The notes beneath the pieces are model-generated. The model did not search any database, was not told the origin of the DNA, and saw only the letters and a list, made by a program, of their open reading frames with translations. Positions 22,968 to 34,986 of a DNA stretch of 64,000 bases are shown piece after piece. Source of the DNA: Globodera rostochiensis (Eukaryota > Nematoda > Chromadorea > Rhabditida > Heteroderidae); assembly GCA_018350325.1 (NCBI GenBank), contig JAEVLN010000001.1, positions 6,353,254 to 6,417,253 of the forward strand. The letters run 5' to 3'. Both the position numbers and the translations under genes were made by a program. The first letter of the stretch is position 1. Every line of letters starts with the position of its first letter.

Positions 22968-24857
22968 TGTCTTCAAACAAAAAGGGGTTCACTTGGTAAT
23001 GTGAGAGTTAAAGCTTTGGGGGATGTGCTAAGACGAGAAATGAAAGTTTCGGGCGGAGGCTCCTCACACATTTTGCCTCCCCCCCCCCCCATTCAGTCCG
23101 TTTGTTTTTTCACCACTCTTTGTTCCCTGCAGCATCAAGCATCGGGCCGGGAGGATGATGATCCATCCCGCCTATCCCAACCCAACCGATCCATCCGTCC
23201 GTTGATGATCCCCTCCCAACCCAACCGATCTGTCCGTCCATCCCTTCCCCCTTGGCCCCACCAATCACGTCCAAGATGATTAGGCCAAAGCAAGAGGCGG
23301 CCTGGCCAATTAAATGTGCAACGACGGCAACAGTTGCCCCCCCCCCCCAAAGACACCGCCCGGCCCGCCTTTTCCTCCTCCATAAACCAACCCAAAGAAT
23401 CCGTCCCCGTCGTTCCTTCCCCAAGGCCCCCCCCCTCGGGGGCAGTTGGCCATGCCAGATGATTGCAATTGGAAGAGTTTCGAATGGGCGCCCGTTCGAT
23501 TCACCATTTTTTTTTGTTTATTTTCCATTACTTCCACACCTTTTGAGCTCTCTTCTTCCGTTGCCTCTGATTTGATCCATTCCTTCCCCCCCTGGCTTAT
23601 CCAACCGGGGGACTCGACAGGTTATTTACTCCCACGCTTCACGCCAATTGTCTTCTTTTGTCCTGCTTCTTCTTCTTCTTCTCTCTGCTGTTGAAATGGA
23701 CGGAAACTGAGAAGCCCTGGGCAAAGTCGCAAAGGTCGCGTCGAATGGAACGTCAAGAGAGAGAGAGAGAAAGAAGAATTGGACGCAGTTGGCGCATGTA
23801 CGGGAGAGTTAACAGCATAAAGCCAAGCCTATTGATCAGCAGCGGGCGGAGGTGTGTGATCGATTGAATTTGATGAAACTACACATCGATAAACGATTGG
23901 ACAAAACTACAAAAAATGGCCCGAAAAGGTGAAAATTTTGAAAAAATCAAATTTTTTTTTAATCTTCTGGCCATATAACTTTTTTGGGGTTTTTCCAATC
24001 GCTTAGCCTTTGCTTTTTTGATAGCTTCTTCTCATTATACGCTTTCAAATGATATTAGTTAAAAGTTGGAACAAAATTAAGTTTCGAGATGGAACGAATC
24101 GCCGTCCTTCGTCCCATATTTATACCCAAAATGCACACTGTTCCACAACAAAATCCAAGTGCAGGCGTATAGAAAATGCCGTAAACAATAAATGGCTAAA
24201 CCTTCGGCGCCTCTCGACAGACTTAACGCTTAAAAAATGTGCTAAAAGTAAGCATTTGATGCATTTCCAACTACTAATTTTTGGCCCAATTTTTAAGGTT
24301 TTCGAGCCGTACGCTACCTCGAAAGACGAAAATGTTTAAGACGTCCCTAAATTTGGTAACAATTTTATACTAATTGGGATAAATACTTACATAAGCCAAA
24401 TTTTCAATCGCAAGAATTTTTGCGCTCACCGCTCACCTTTTGGAATAAAGCTTTTTTAGGGGCCAGCGGTGCCGATGGCCCCGCAAATTTTTTTTAGAAA
24501 AATTGTTAAAGTTTAGAAATTGATCCAAATCTCACAAAAAATTTGTTTACCTATTTTAAGCAACGTTATGCCAACATTTTTAGCAACATTATGCCAAAAT
24601 TTTAATGCCAAATAAATTCAAAATTTAGGGGCATTTTTTTATTTTTCATTCTCAAAAAAACACAAAAAATGGTCAAGAAAGTCCACAAAGTTCCTGAATA
24701 ACCACAAAAATCATCATTTTCGAATCGCCCTTTCAAAAAACCACAAAAGCATCAAATATTGAAGCCCTGTACTTTTTACACATACATATTTCTTTTTGTC
24801 TTTTTTTGCTTTAACAATCAAATGCATAAATATATGTAATTGTACAATTTTCATTCA
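22968..24857. other. Intergenic region upstream of the WPPPE gene
   Basis: It has C tracts (23080-23090, 23337-23348, 23427), a GA run near 23758-23777 and a long AT-rich part. The open frames are short and lack codon structure. No gene or RNA was identified. Confidence 0.5.
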
Positions 24858-24897
24858 CTAGCGGTTTAGGTGCGCCTAACGGCGCACCAACCGCTAG
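24858..24897. repeat. 40-nt hairpin at the left edge of the satellite
   Basis: CTAGCGGTTTAGGTGCGCC is followed by TAAC and then GGCGCACCAACCGCTAG. The arms pair over about 18 positions with one mismatch or bulge. It lies a few tens of bases before the first GGCA-type satellite unit. Confidence 0.8.
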
Positions 24898-24959
24898 AAG
24901 TACGGATATGTTATGCACAGATTTGATTGAAATACTTCAACGCTTTTTATCCTTGGAAT

Positions 24960-27900
24960 TTTCTTCTTTTGACATTTTCCCTTTTTGGCACTTTTTCCTC
25001 TTGGCGTTTTATCCTTTTGACATTTTCCAACTTTTAGCTTTACCCACTTATGGCACATTCCCCGCTTTTGCTTTTTCCCCCTTGGCATTTCACTTTTTGG
25101 CACTTTTCGTTTTGGCATTTTCATCTTATGGCAGATTTTCCTTTTTGGCACTTTTCCTGCTTGGCACTTTTCCCTCCTGACATTTCTCCCTTTTACCTTT
25201 TTCCACTTTGGGCACTTTTCCCTTATTCAAATTTTGCTTTTTGGCACTTTTGACGCATTCTTTTTGGCATTTTCTCTCTTTTCTCTTTTGGAACTTTCTC
25301 GCCTGGCACTTTTCCCCGCTTTTGGCTTTTCCCCCGTGGCATTTCACCTTTTTGAACTTTTCCTTTTGGCACCGTTCCCTTTTTGGATTTTGCCTTTTGG
25401 CACTTTTCCCTCTTGACATTTTCTCCCTTTTTACCTTTTTCCCCTTTAGGCACTTTTCCCTTTTGGCATTTTTCCTTTTGGCATTTTTCCCTCTTGACAT
25501 TTTCTCCCTATTTACCTTTTTCCCCTTTAGGCACTTTTCCCTTTTGGCATTTTTCTTTTTGGCACCGTTCCCTCTTGGCATTTTCCCCGCTTTTAGCTTT
25601 TTTCCCGTGGCATTTCACCTTTTTGCACTTTTCCTTTTAGCACCGTTCCCTCTTGGCATTTTGCCTTTTGGCACTTTTCCCTCTCGGCACCGCGGCTTTT
25701 GGCTTTTCCCCCGTAGCATTTTTTTTTTGCACTTTTTCCTTTGGCACCGTTCTTTTTTGGCATTTTGCCTTTTGGCACTTTTCCCTCTTGACATTTTCTC
25801 CCTTTTTACCTTTTTCCTCTTTAGGCACTTTTCCCTCTTGGCATTTTGCCTTTTGGCACTTTTCCCTCTTGACATTTTCTCCCTTTTTACCTTTTTCCCC
25901 TTTAGGCACTTTTCCCTTTTGGCATTTTGCCTTTTGGCACTTTTCCCTCTTGACATTTTCTCCCTTTTTACCTTTTTCCCCTTTAGGCACTTTTCCCTCT
26001 TGGCATTTTGCCTTTTGGCACTTTTCCCTCTTGACATTTTCTCCCTTTTTACCTTTTTCCCCTTTAGGCACTTTTCCCTTTTGGCATTTTTCCTTTTGGC
26101 ATTTTTCCCTCTTGACATTTTCTCCCTATTTACCTTTTTCCCCTTTAGGCACTTTTCCCTTTTGGCATTTTTCTTTTTGGCACCGTTCCCTCTTGGCATT
26201 TTGCCTTTTGGCACTTTTCCCTCTCGGCACCGTTTTTCCGCTTTTGGCTTTTCCCCCGTAGCATTTTTTTTTGCACTTTTTCCTTTGGCACCGTTCTTTT
26301 TTGGCATTTTGCCTTTTGGCACTTTTCCCTTTTGGCATTTTTCCCTCTTGACATTTTCTCCCTATTTACCTTTTTCCCCTTTAGGCACTTTTCCCTTTTG
26401 GCATTTTTCTTTTTGGCACCGTTCCCTCTTGGCATTTTGCCTTTTGGCACTTTTCCCTCTCGGCACCGTTTTTACGCTTTTGGCTTTTCCCCCGTAGCAT
26501 TTTTTTTTTGCACTTTTTCCTTTGGCACCGTTCTTTTTTGGCATTTTGCCTTTTGGCACTTTTCCCTCTTGACATTTTCTCCCTTTTTACCTTTTTCCCC
26601 TTTAGGCACTTTTCCCTTTTGGCATTTTTCTTTTTGGCACCGTTCCCTCTTGGCATTTTGCATTTTGGCACTTTTCCCTCTCGGCACCGTTTTTCCGCTT
26701 TTGGCTTTTCCCCCGTAGCATTTTTTTTTGCACTTTTTCCTTTGGCACCGTTCTTTTTTGGCATTTTGCCTTTTGGCACTTTTGGCATTTTTTTTTTCCC
26801 CGCGTTTGGCTTTTCTCCCGTGGCATTTCACCTTTTTGCACTTTTCCTTTTGGCACCGTTCCCTTTTGGCATTTTGCCTTTTGGCACTTTTCCCTCTTGA
26901 CATTTTCTCCCTTTTTACCTTTTTCCCCTTTAGGCACTTTCCCGCTTGGCATTTTCCCCGCGTTTGGCTTTTCTCCCGTGGCATTTCACCTTTTTGCACT
27001 TTTTCCTTTGGCACCGGTTCCTCTTGGCATTTTGCCTTTTGGCACTTTTCCCCGCTTTTGGCTTTTCTCCCGTGGCATTTCACCTTTTTGCACTTTTCCT
27101 TTTGGCACCGTTTCCTTTTGACATTTTCTCCCTTTTTACCTTTTGGCACTTTCCCGCTTGGCATTTTCCCGCGTTTGGCTTTTCTCCCGTGGCATTTCAC
27201 CTTTTTGCACTTTTCCTTTTGGCACCGTTCCCTCTTGGCATTTTGCCTTTTGGCACTTTTCCCTCTCGGCACTGTTTCCCCGCTTTTGGCTTTTCCCCCG
27301 TGGCATTTCACCTTTTTGCACTTTTTCCTTTGGCACCGTTCCCTCTTGGCATTTTGCCTTTTGGCACTTTTCCCTCTCGGCACTGTTTCCCCGCTTTTGG
27401 CTTTTCCCCCGTGGCATTTCACCTTTTTGCACTTTTCCTTTTGGCACCGTTCCCTCTTGGCATTTTGCCTTTTGGCACTTTTCCCTCTCGGCACTGTTTC
27501 ACGCTTTTGGCTTTCCCCCGTGGAATTTCACCTTTTTGCACTTTTCCTTTTGGCACCGTTCCCTCTTGGCATTTTGCCTTTTGGCACTTTTCCCTATCGG
27601 CACTGTTTCCCCGCTTTTGGCTTTTCCCCCGTGGCATTTCACCTTTTTGCATTTTTTCCTTTGGCACCGGTTCCTCTTGGCATTTTCCCTTTTGTCGCTT
27701 TCTCGCTTGGCACTTTTCCCCGCTTTTGGCTTTTCTTCCGTGGCATTTGACCTTTTTGCACTTTTCCTTTTGGCACCGTTTCCTTTTGACATTTTCTCCC
27801 TTTTTACCTTTTGGCACTTTCCCCCGTGGCATTTCACCTTTTTGCACTTTTCCTTTTGGCACCGTTCCCTCTTGGCATTTTGCCTTTTGGCACTTTTCCC

Positions 27901-28295
27901 ACTCGGCACTGTTTCCCCGCTTTTGGCTTTTCCCCCGTGGCATTTCACCTTTTTGCACTTTTCCTTTTGGCACCGTTCCCTCTTGGCATTTTGCCTTTTG
28001 GCACTTTTCCCTCTCGGCACTGTTTCACGCTTTTGGCTTTTCCCCCGTGGCATTTGACCTTTTTGCACTTTTTCCTTTGGCACCGGTTCCTGTTGGCATT
28101 TTCCCTTTTGTCGCTTTCTCGCTTGGCACTTTTCCCCGCTTTTGGCTTTTCCCCCGTGGCATTTCACCTTTTTCCACTTTTTCCTTTTGACATTTTCGTC
28201 TTTGGCACTTTTCCCTCTTGGCATTTTCTCTCTTTTTCCCTTTTGGCACTTTTCCCGCTTGGCACTTATTTTTGCACTGGTTTTCCCTTTTATCT
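24960..28295. repeat. 3.3-kb nested satellite of TTTTGGCA(C/T)TTTTCCC units
   Basis: The basic word is about 14-16 bases (TTTTGGCACTTTTCCCTT and variants). It is organised into higher-order repeats. In the left half a block of about 80 bases, marked by CTCTTGACATTTTCTCCC, recurs near 25787, 25866, 25947 and 26026. In the right half a block of about 110 bases, marked by CCGTGGCATTTCACC, recurs through 28,100. The array keeps reading frames of up to 429 codons open on + and 340 on -, in more than one frame, because the unit rarely makes stops. The + readings are Phe/Leu-rich and the - readings Lys-rich with Cys-Gln-Lys repeats. I treat it as noncoding. Confidence 0.85.
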
Positions 28296-28385
28296 TTGTT
28301 AAAAAATTTTAAAACTAATTTATTTTGGCTTTAATAAAAGAAAAAAATGAATTAACCTGTTTGTTTAATTAATTGAAAAAAGAAT

Positions 28386-28460
28386 CTTGCATTCGGGAAT
28401 TGAACCCACACATCACGTATTAAACGCTAAAGCGCTTATCCACTACCCCACCGACAGCAA
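28386..28460 (-). pseudogene. tRNA-like sequence (tRNA pseudogene or SINE head)
   Basis: Read on the - strand there is a perfect RNA polymerase III B-box (GGTTCAATTCC) about 45 bases after an A-box-like stretch (GGGGTAGTGGATAAGC). The possible acceptor stem pairs only 5 of 7 positions and the anticodon stem is poor, so a functional tRNA is unlikely. It lies about 90 bases beyond the right end of the satellite. Confidence 0.45.
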
Positions 28461-29507
28461 CGAAAGTTTCTCTTGCTTTTTCTTTACCATCCGCTAATCT
28501 CTGCTGCTCATCATTTCTCACTCACACTCCCTCCTTTCATTCTTTCTCTTGCCTCTTCTCCCTTACTCTTTCCCCTTCCTTCTTCCTCTGCGCTCCCACA
28601 CCAATTGGACAGCGCTGCGCACCCGCTGCAAATGAGCAGCGAGTGGCGTACGCGTCAGCGACGCGCACGCCACAGCGGGCAGCGCAGCCATTTGCTCAAT
28701 ATCTCTACCCCCACCTTATCTCTCATTTTTTCTCTCTTTCCCTTTCAAAAGTCTCTTCACTTTCAACACTATTTCCTTCATCCTTGTGACTAACCTTCTT
28801 CACATCTTAACCTTTTGGCACAACGTCCTTGCAAAATTCAAAACCCGCGTTACAAACACACAAACCATTCTCCTTTTTATATAAGGATTTTGATGATTAT
28901 TGCGGGTGAAATGGAAGGTTTTGTGCTGTGAGGATCGGAACATTGATTAATCGCAGAGCAGAAAACGGGGGGGGGCGTGTAAAGGCAGAAATATGCATGC
29001 ACATTTTTAATACCAATGCACTTTTACGTCCCCGTTTTATGAGGGATGGTTTATGTTTGTGTGTTCCATTCATTTCAGTGGGCGATGCTCGTAAAACGGC
29101 TTATCTTCGATTACTATTTAGTTTCTATATTGTACATATAAGAAAAGTCCTTAAACTGGTATATAAATTCATTTTATCTATTATGGGCCTGTTGGAAAAA
29201 AATTGTCCAAAAATTCGGAAATTTGATTGATTATACTGGACGTTATCAGCGCGCCAACCACTGCAATCCCTCCCCGCTAGTGTTGCCTAGACCTTGTCCA
29301 TGTCCAAACGAATCCATCCCTTTCCTCTCTCAGTTTCTGTGTGTACATATAATCGGATGATTTTAATCTGCGCAGTGAGTGAGCCCACGTAGTAGTAGCA
29401 GAATTAAAAAATGATCGATTTTTAGAAAGTAAACAAACTTCTTAAGGCTGTTTGATTGTATTTTGTTATTGGTTAAAACTTTTTGGTACATTTAATTGGT
29501 GAGAAAA
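28461..29507. other. Satellite / EXC-4 intergenic region
   Basis: Pyrimidine-rich to about 28780, then AT-rich. It should contain the promoter of the downstream CLIC-like gene. No exon with consistent splice signals was found. Confidence 0.5.
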
Positions 29508-30850
29508 ATGAGTGGCAAGCCTTTGCTCGAGTTGTATGTGAAAGTAAGTTAAAATTTTTGTTTTTTTTAACACAAAAATAGCGACAAATTTTGCAGGCTT
29601 CCGGGATTGACAGTCGACGTATCGGTGCATGCTTATTTTGCCAGGAATTTTGGATGGAATTGTACGCTCTCTACGAAGTGGGCTGTGTTCGTGTTGAGGT
29701 ATCCAAAGAAAATCCGAGCCCCACAGATTATGATTTTTTCCAAAAATTCAGGTAAAAACCGTCAATGTCAACTCAGAGGGATTCAAGCGGAACTTTTCTG
29801 GCGCACAACCGCCCATTATGGTGGAGGAAGCCAAGTAAAAAGGGAACATACACATTCTTAAATTATGGAACAATTAAAGGAACGCGACTTATGCGGATAA
29901 CAGCGACATCGAGCGACGAATTTTCCACCTTTGCCAGGAGTTTCATGTGCAACTATTTGAAAAGGATTTAGAAGTGGAGAAGACTGTGCAGAACTTGTAC
30001 AGGGTGATTTCTATTTTGTGGATTGAAGCTAAATTCTTAAATTTTTAAGAACTTCAAAATTTTTCTGCAAGCCAAAACGAATTTGGACAATGGCAAACGG
30101 CAGCCGAGTGCCATTGAGGGACTTCCGCCCCAAGTCGCCGCATCACACACCAAATTGGTGGAGCAACTGGCAAGCATTAACCAGGTTTGGAACGTGTTTC
30201 TGTTGATTTGGTTGTATGATTTTGTATTAGTACAACGATCTTTGTTGTTATGGTTAACAAAAATCAACATTTTTCTTGTTCATGTGCAGCTGTTGGCTGA
30301 GCGAGGGAACATGCGCTATCTTCTCGGTGAGACGATGACGGAGTACGACTGTGAGCTGATGCCGCGACTCCATCACATGCGAGTGGTTGGGGAACGACTG
30401 CTCGGCTTCACCATTCCGCACCAATTGACCCATCTTTGGAACTACGTGCTGACCTCGTACAGAACCGCTGCATTCATCGAGTCGTGTCCTGCCGACCAGG
30501 ACATCCTCCACCATTACAAGGCAAGGGATTTAGGGAGAAAATTTAGTATCTTTTCTTGGAAAGAGTTTCCTTCTCGTCTTGTCATTTGATTTGGCGTCGA
30601 TATTACTGCAGAGTGCTTACAAAAATGAGCGGTCCCTTCTTGAGCCTATTCTGTGACTGCCGCCCGAATCTACCCATCCATACTTTTAGGAGCAGCTCAA
30701 CTTGAGCGTGGATGTTCGCGTCACTTTGGAAGCTGCAACGAAAACGCTTGCCATTCCAGAAGGTTGGCAATGTTTTTGGTTTTGAAACCTTGTGACCTTC
30801 TATTTCCAGGTGTCTTACATGATATTCGCTGCATCACCAACAAAAATTGA
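29508..30850 (+). CDS. exc-4: CLIC-family protein, EXC-4/EXL-1 type
   Basis: Chloride intracellular channel proteins have a GST-like fold; the nematode members act at the lumenal membrane of tubular cells or on organelles. Eight exons: 29508-29543, 29597-29698, 29752-29834, 29880-30003, 30050-30184, 30290-30520, 30690-30762, 30810-30850, giving 274 residues. Recognisable blocks in order: LLELYVKASGIDSRRIGA, CLFCQEFWMELYALYE (the N-terminal membrane-associating segment), VKTVNVNSEGFKRNF, GAQPPIMVEE (cis-Pro of the thioredoxin fold), RIFHLCQEF, NMRYLLGETMTEYDCELMP (helical domain) and YRTAAFIESCPADQDILHHYK. The intron after 30520 starts GCAAGG and ends TTTTAG, a GC-AG intron fixed by the protein. 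Start and length fit the family. Confidence 0.95.
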
Positions 30851-31097
30851 TGGCGATGAGAGAAAACAATATTATTTAAACGTCGATAATTTGATTGCCT
30901 ATTGTGAAAATGAATAAATCTCTAACGGATGAGCTCTCTCTGCTTTAATGAAGACAAAATAAACTACCACTAAAATGGATCAGCCTCGCTGGGAGTTGGT
31001 CTTTTTCACAATCTGTAGGTTTACCGGCACAAAACGGGGTTTCAAAAATTCGTTTATCCAAAAATATGTATTTCAAAAGGCTGTTGTTGTAATTTCA

Positions 31098-32228
31098 CTA
31101 ATCATCACTGGAGGAGGATTCTCCGCCGTCCTTCTTGTCGGGTGTGTCACTCTCCCCGTCCGAGTCAATTGCCGCCCTCCTCCGATCGTACTAATAGTAA
31201 GGGGAAAGGTAGAGAATTAATCGGATCCCCCCGCCCAATTACCTTCACTTTGGTGCTTTTCGTCGCGCCGGCTGCTGATACCCGGTCAAGAAGGGTTCGC
31301 AACTCACTGTCCGACAGTTTGCCACGAATGCGTCCACTTCTAAATGTGTTAGAATCAGCAGAGATTATTTGAACTTATTTCATAGTGCACGCGTTGGAAA
31401 CAGGGACGTAGCCAGGGGGGGGGGGGGGGGGGGGGGGGGATTCCCCCCCCCCCCCAAATGAAATTTCAGAAAAAAAAAACAAGAGGGGGGACCCTATTGT
31501 TTTACACTTTTACAGCTTTTTGATCAATTTTCTTAACAAATTGCCATCAAAAATCAAAAAAATTTTCCCGGCGGCGCCTATCGGCACCACCGGGCCGCTC
31601 ATGGCGCTCAAATGGGAATGCCATCTGAGCGCCGCGCTCAGATGGATCAATTCCCCCCTCCGAAATTTTTTTCTAGCTACGTCCCTGGTTGGAAAACGCA
31701 TTCATTCGAAAATCCTTTTCCGCATTCTTTTTTTTCTTCGCGCCAAAAATGGGAACGTAAAATTGGGGAGACTTAGCGGACCTCGCCATATCGATAAGCA
31801 TTCCCTCCACGGCCCGGGCTTTTTCCGGCTTAGCCGCTCTCAAGTTGCTTAGGCGGGCCATTCCCGACTTGTCGATTATCTAAATGTCGGAGTGTCGATC
31901 TAACAAAAATGATTACAATTAATTAGGCTAAAAAACAAAAATAGCCTCAGAAAAAATACAACGGAAATGTGTCAAAAAATTATCAATTTTAACCAAGGTT
32001 GCTACGTTATATAACCGCAAATACTTACAAACTCCGGTTGTCCCTCCCCCTCAAACCTGTGTCAGAATGGAATTTTTTGCAAATTCCTGATCCGCTTGCC
32101 TTTTTGCAGCCTCTTCGGCTTTGTTGTCGTTGTTTACTGGGCCTTGCTTGAAGTGATCTTCCTGTAAAAAAAATTTATAACGCAAACAAATTTCTACTTA
32201 CTCGCGCTGACAGAGCATCTTCTTGCAT
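31098..32228 (-). CDS. PDCD5: Programmed cell death protein 5 (PDCD5) homologue
   Basis: PDCD5 is a small DNA-binding-fold protein of eukaryotes and archaea linked to apoptosis and chaperonin binding. Five exons in transcript order: 32202-32228, 32057-32161, 31782-31879, 31243-31339, 31098-31190, giving 139 residues. Visible blocks: AEEAAKRQADQEFAKNSIL, IIDKSGMARLSNLRAAKPEK, ARAVEGMLIDMAR, GKLSDSELRTLLDRVSA, KVKYDRRRAAIDSD and an acidic Ser/Asp tail. The N-terminal exon encodes only MQEDALSAR. The intron between exons 3 and 4 holds the hAT-like element at 31401-31687. Phases agree throughout. Confidence 0.95.
31401..31687. mobile_element. hAT-like MITE in PDCD5 intron 3
   Basis: It starts CAGGGACGTAGC and ends GCTACGTCCCTG (12-bp perfect terminal inverted repeats). 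A perfect 8-bp target duplication GTTGGAAA flanks it (31393-31400 and 31688-31695). Inside are an unusually long G run (about 22) directly followed by C runs, and no coding capacity. End sequence and duplication length indicate a non-autonomous hAT element. Confidence 0.92.
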
Positions 32229-33052
32229 TTTTTCAAATAAAGAATAAGCCTCTAATTATGAGGTCAATCGGCTTGCAATATTTAGATTTAGATTCTTCTT
32301 AACATATACCGATACCTAATACCGTATATGCTCTTTTAATTCCACCCTCTCTAATAATGTCACCATCTCTAATAATGTCGCCCTTTCTGAGAAGGTTGAA
32401 AAATAATGTCGCCCGCTCTAATAATGTCGCCGATCACCCCCTCTAATAATGTCGCCCCCCATTTCACATTACAAATCCAAATTTATCATTTCTCTTCCAC
32501 TGGCTAAAATTTGATGAGATGTAACGGGGAAAAATATGAGTGTGTTTCAGCATTTTTCTTAAGGAATTTTTTCGAAAAAAGTTGGATTTTAGGGGTGCAT
32601 TTTTGGTTTTATAGAATTTCCTTAAAGAATTTTTCCAGAAGAAAATTTTCTCCAAAATCAATTTGGGGGTCAAATTTTTGTGTTTTTTGATGGAATTTGC
32701 TAAGAAAATTGGTTCAAAAACTACAAATTTTGCAAACAAAAGGGACCCCTTTTGGGGTTTTCTCAAAAAAATTTTGCAAGCTGAAATATGAAAATTGTGA
32801 GGAAAAAGTGAAGAATAACTATATTTTGCCCAATACACCTTTAAACATCGAAAGTTTGAAAAAAATGTTTTTTTAGAATTACCCGGGGTTTGGAGCTTAT
32901 TTTGACACTTTTCACCTACATATTTAGGTGCCCATTGCGAGATTTTCGAACCTAAAAATCCCAGCTCTACATATCAGAATCTCAACAAATTGTCGGCGGG
33001 AGCGGGACTCCCGCGAAAAAAGTACGGGATTTCCACGAGACTGATGAGTCGC
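32229..33052. other. Region upstream of PDCD5
   Basis: A short array of TAATAATGTCGCC units lies at 32350-32460, preceded by a TACCGTAT word. The rest is AT-rich with no supported exon. An inverted CGGGAG-type GC-rich patch (32996-33030) resembles patches near 8535 and 51380. Confidence 0.5.
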
Positions 33053-33690
33053 CTTTGAGATACTAGTTGGCTTAACGTATCGCAACGGCGCCAAGCATAA
33101 AAAGCATAAAACTTATAGAATGTCTGGCCAATTAGGCCCGATATTGCTTGGGCGCAGAAAACTAAGACATAGTTTTGAGATACTAGTTGGCTTAACGTAT
33201 CGCAACGGCGCCAAGCATAAAAAGCATAAAATTTATAGAATGTCTGGCCAATTAGGCCCGATATTGCTTGGGCGCAGAAAACTAATACATAGTTTTGAGA
33301 TACTAGTTGGCTTAACGTATCGCAACGGCGCCAAGCATAAAAAGCATAAAATTTATAGAATGTCTGGCCAATTAGGCCCGATATTGCTTGGGCGCAGAAA
33401 ACTAAGACATAGTTTTGAGATACTAGTTGGCTTAACGTATCGCAACGGCGCCAAGCATAAAAAGCTAGGCCCGATATTGCTTGGGCGCAGAAAACTAAGA
33501 CATAGTTTTGAGATACTAGTTGGCTTAACGTATCGCAACGGCGCCAAGCATAAAATTTATAGAATGTCTGGCCAATTAGGCCCGATATTGCTTGGGCGCA
33601 GAAAACTAAGACATAGTTTTGAGATACTAGTTGGCTTAACGTATCGCAACGGCGCCAAGCATAAAAAGCATAGAAAATGGCGCTAAATTT
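33053..33690. repeat. 120-bp minisatellite, about 6 copies
   Basis: The word GAGATACTAGTTGGCTTAAC recurs at 33057, 33177, 33297, 33417, 33510 and 33620. The first three intervals are exactly 120 bases and the later two are shortened by internal deletions (93 and 110). Copies differ by single bases. Because 120 is divisible by three, frames stay open on both strands; the translated repeats match no protein I know. Confidence 0.9.
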
Positions 33691-34986
33691 AATCACTAAT
33701 AATTGGGTGGCTTCAACAGCTTTAAAAGCTGCTATGACAATTTTCATAATCCAAATATGTTTTGGGCATATACTTATGTCCGATACTGTATATTGTTCTG
33801 TTGTATTATAAATGGAATGTGATCACTGGTCAATAAAACTTGTGCCATTTCTTTTCTCATCTTGTCGAATGGGCTTTTTCTTTTGCACTAGTTGTGAGCG
33901 TCATTCCTGCTGTAAAAGAGGGTGCGACACTGCTCTCTTTTTCTCTACTATTTTTTTATCCTTTTCTCTGTGTCTACCAACGAAAAGAATAGATTGAAGC
34001 CCTTCGACAAATACAATCGATTCCCCTCGTTCAGCTGAGGAGTACGAACCCGCAAAATTGTTCGTCATTAATTCCCAACGGTAAATGTGCATGTACATCC
34101 CCCATTTTAGGGTCAACATTTGCACAAAACGACCATTCAAAAACTATAAGATAATTAAATATTCAATAATCGTCGTTGATTTTATCAATAGGGTGGGGAT
34201 TTTTAGTTATTTAACTATTTTTTCTGCAACGAAAAACATATTTTTAGTCAAAAATTTTGTTAACGTCACTATTCGTAACTAAAAAAAACTACAATTGGAT
34301 CAAAAAAAATTGATGTAACTGCCGAGTTTATGCGACTGACTGCAAAAACCATTCTCGCCGGAAATCGAATATTTCATCACTATTTTCGCTTATGAACCGG
34401 GATTTTGGCCACTATTTTGGCCCTTTTTCGCCACTACTTAGTTAACTATTTAGAGATTTTTCTTAACTAAAAATCCCCACCCTATTTATCATCATTATTG
34501 GCAACACAAATCGAAAATACACATAATGGACCTTGCAAAATCTCAAAGTCCGTCGAACACTGGTTGTGATATGCCGTAAGTTTTGTTTTTATTCTGTCAA
34601 CTCAGCGCTAACAGAGCTCACTTAGCCTTAGCAGCCAACCGTTCACGGTTTAACCGACCGAAATCTATTTTAACGGCCCCGACCTTTCGACCCCGCCGTT
34701 TCGGCCCCAGAGACGTTACCCTATGCTAAGCCTTGGCTAAGCCAACCTATGCTTAGGCTTAGGCCTAAAGCTCACCCTAGGCTGAGCTTAAGCTCTGCGT
34801 TTACTGGACAAGTGTGTAGAGTCGCTGTAGTTCCGTCAGCACTCATTTTGGCAATAGTATGGAGGTGTACTTGCTTTATGTGTTAATTTCACTTTGTTGT
34901 TTGGTTTCAATTGGATTTTGACATTGAAAATTCTTAAAAATAGTGAAACCAGTATTTGAAGTAAAAAGAATGCCCTAAATCAATTA

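Noticed and set aside
25208..28224. Open reading frames of 200-429 codons on both strands, Phe/Leu-rich (+) and Lys-rich (-)
   Set aside because: They lie wholly inside a short-unit satellite, are open in several frames at once, have no splice or start context and match no protein I recognise.
28386..28460. Functional tRNA gene
   Set aside because: The B-box is perfect, but the acceptor and anticodon stems pair badly and no clear anticodon loop is seen, so it is listed only as tRNA-like.
33036..33062. CTGATGAG at about 33042, resembling a hammerhead ribozyme core
   Set aside because: There is no GAAAC box or matching stems at the required spacing.
32974..33747. 257-codon - strand frame of CDTLSQLVSQ-type repeats
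   Set aside because: It is the translation of the 120-bp minisatellite, which is open on both strands.
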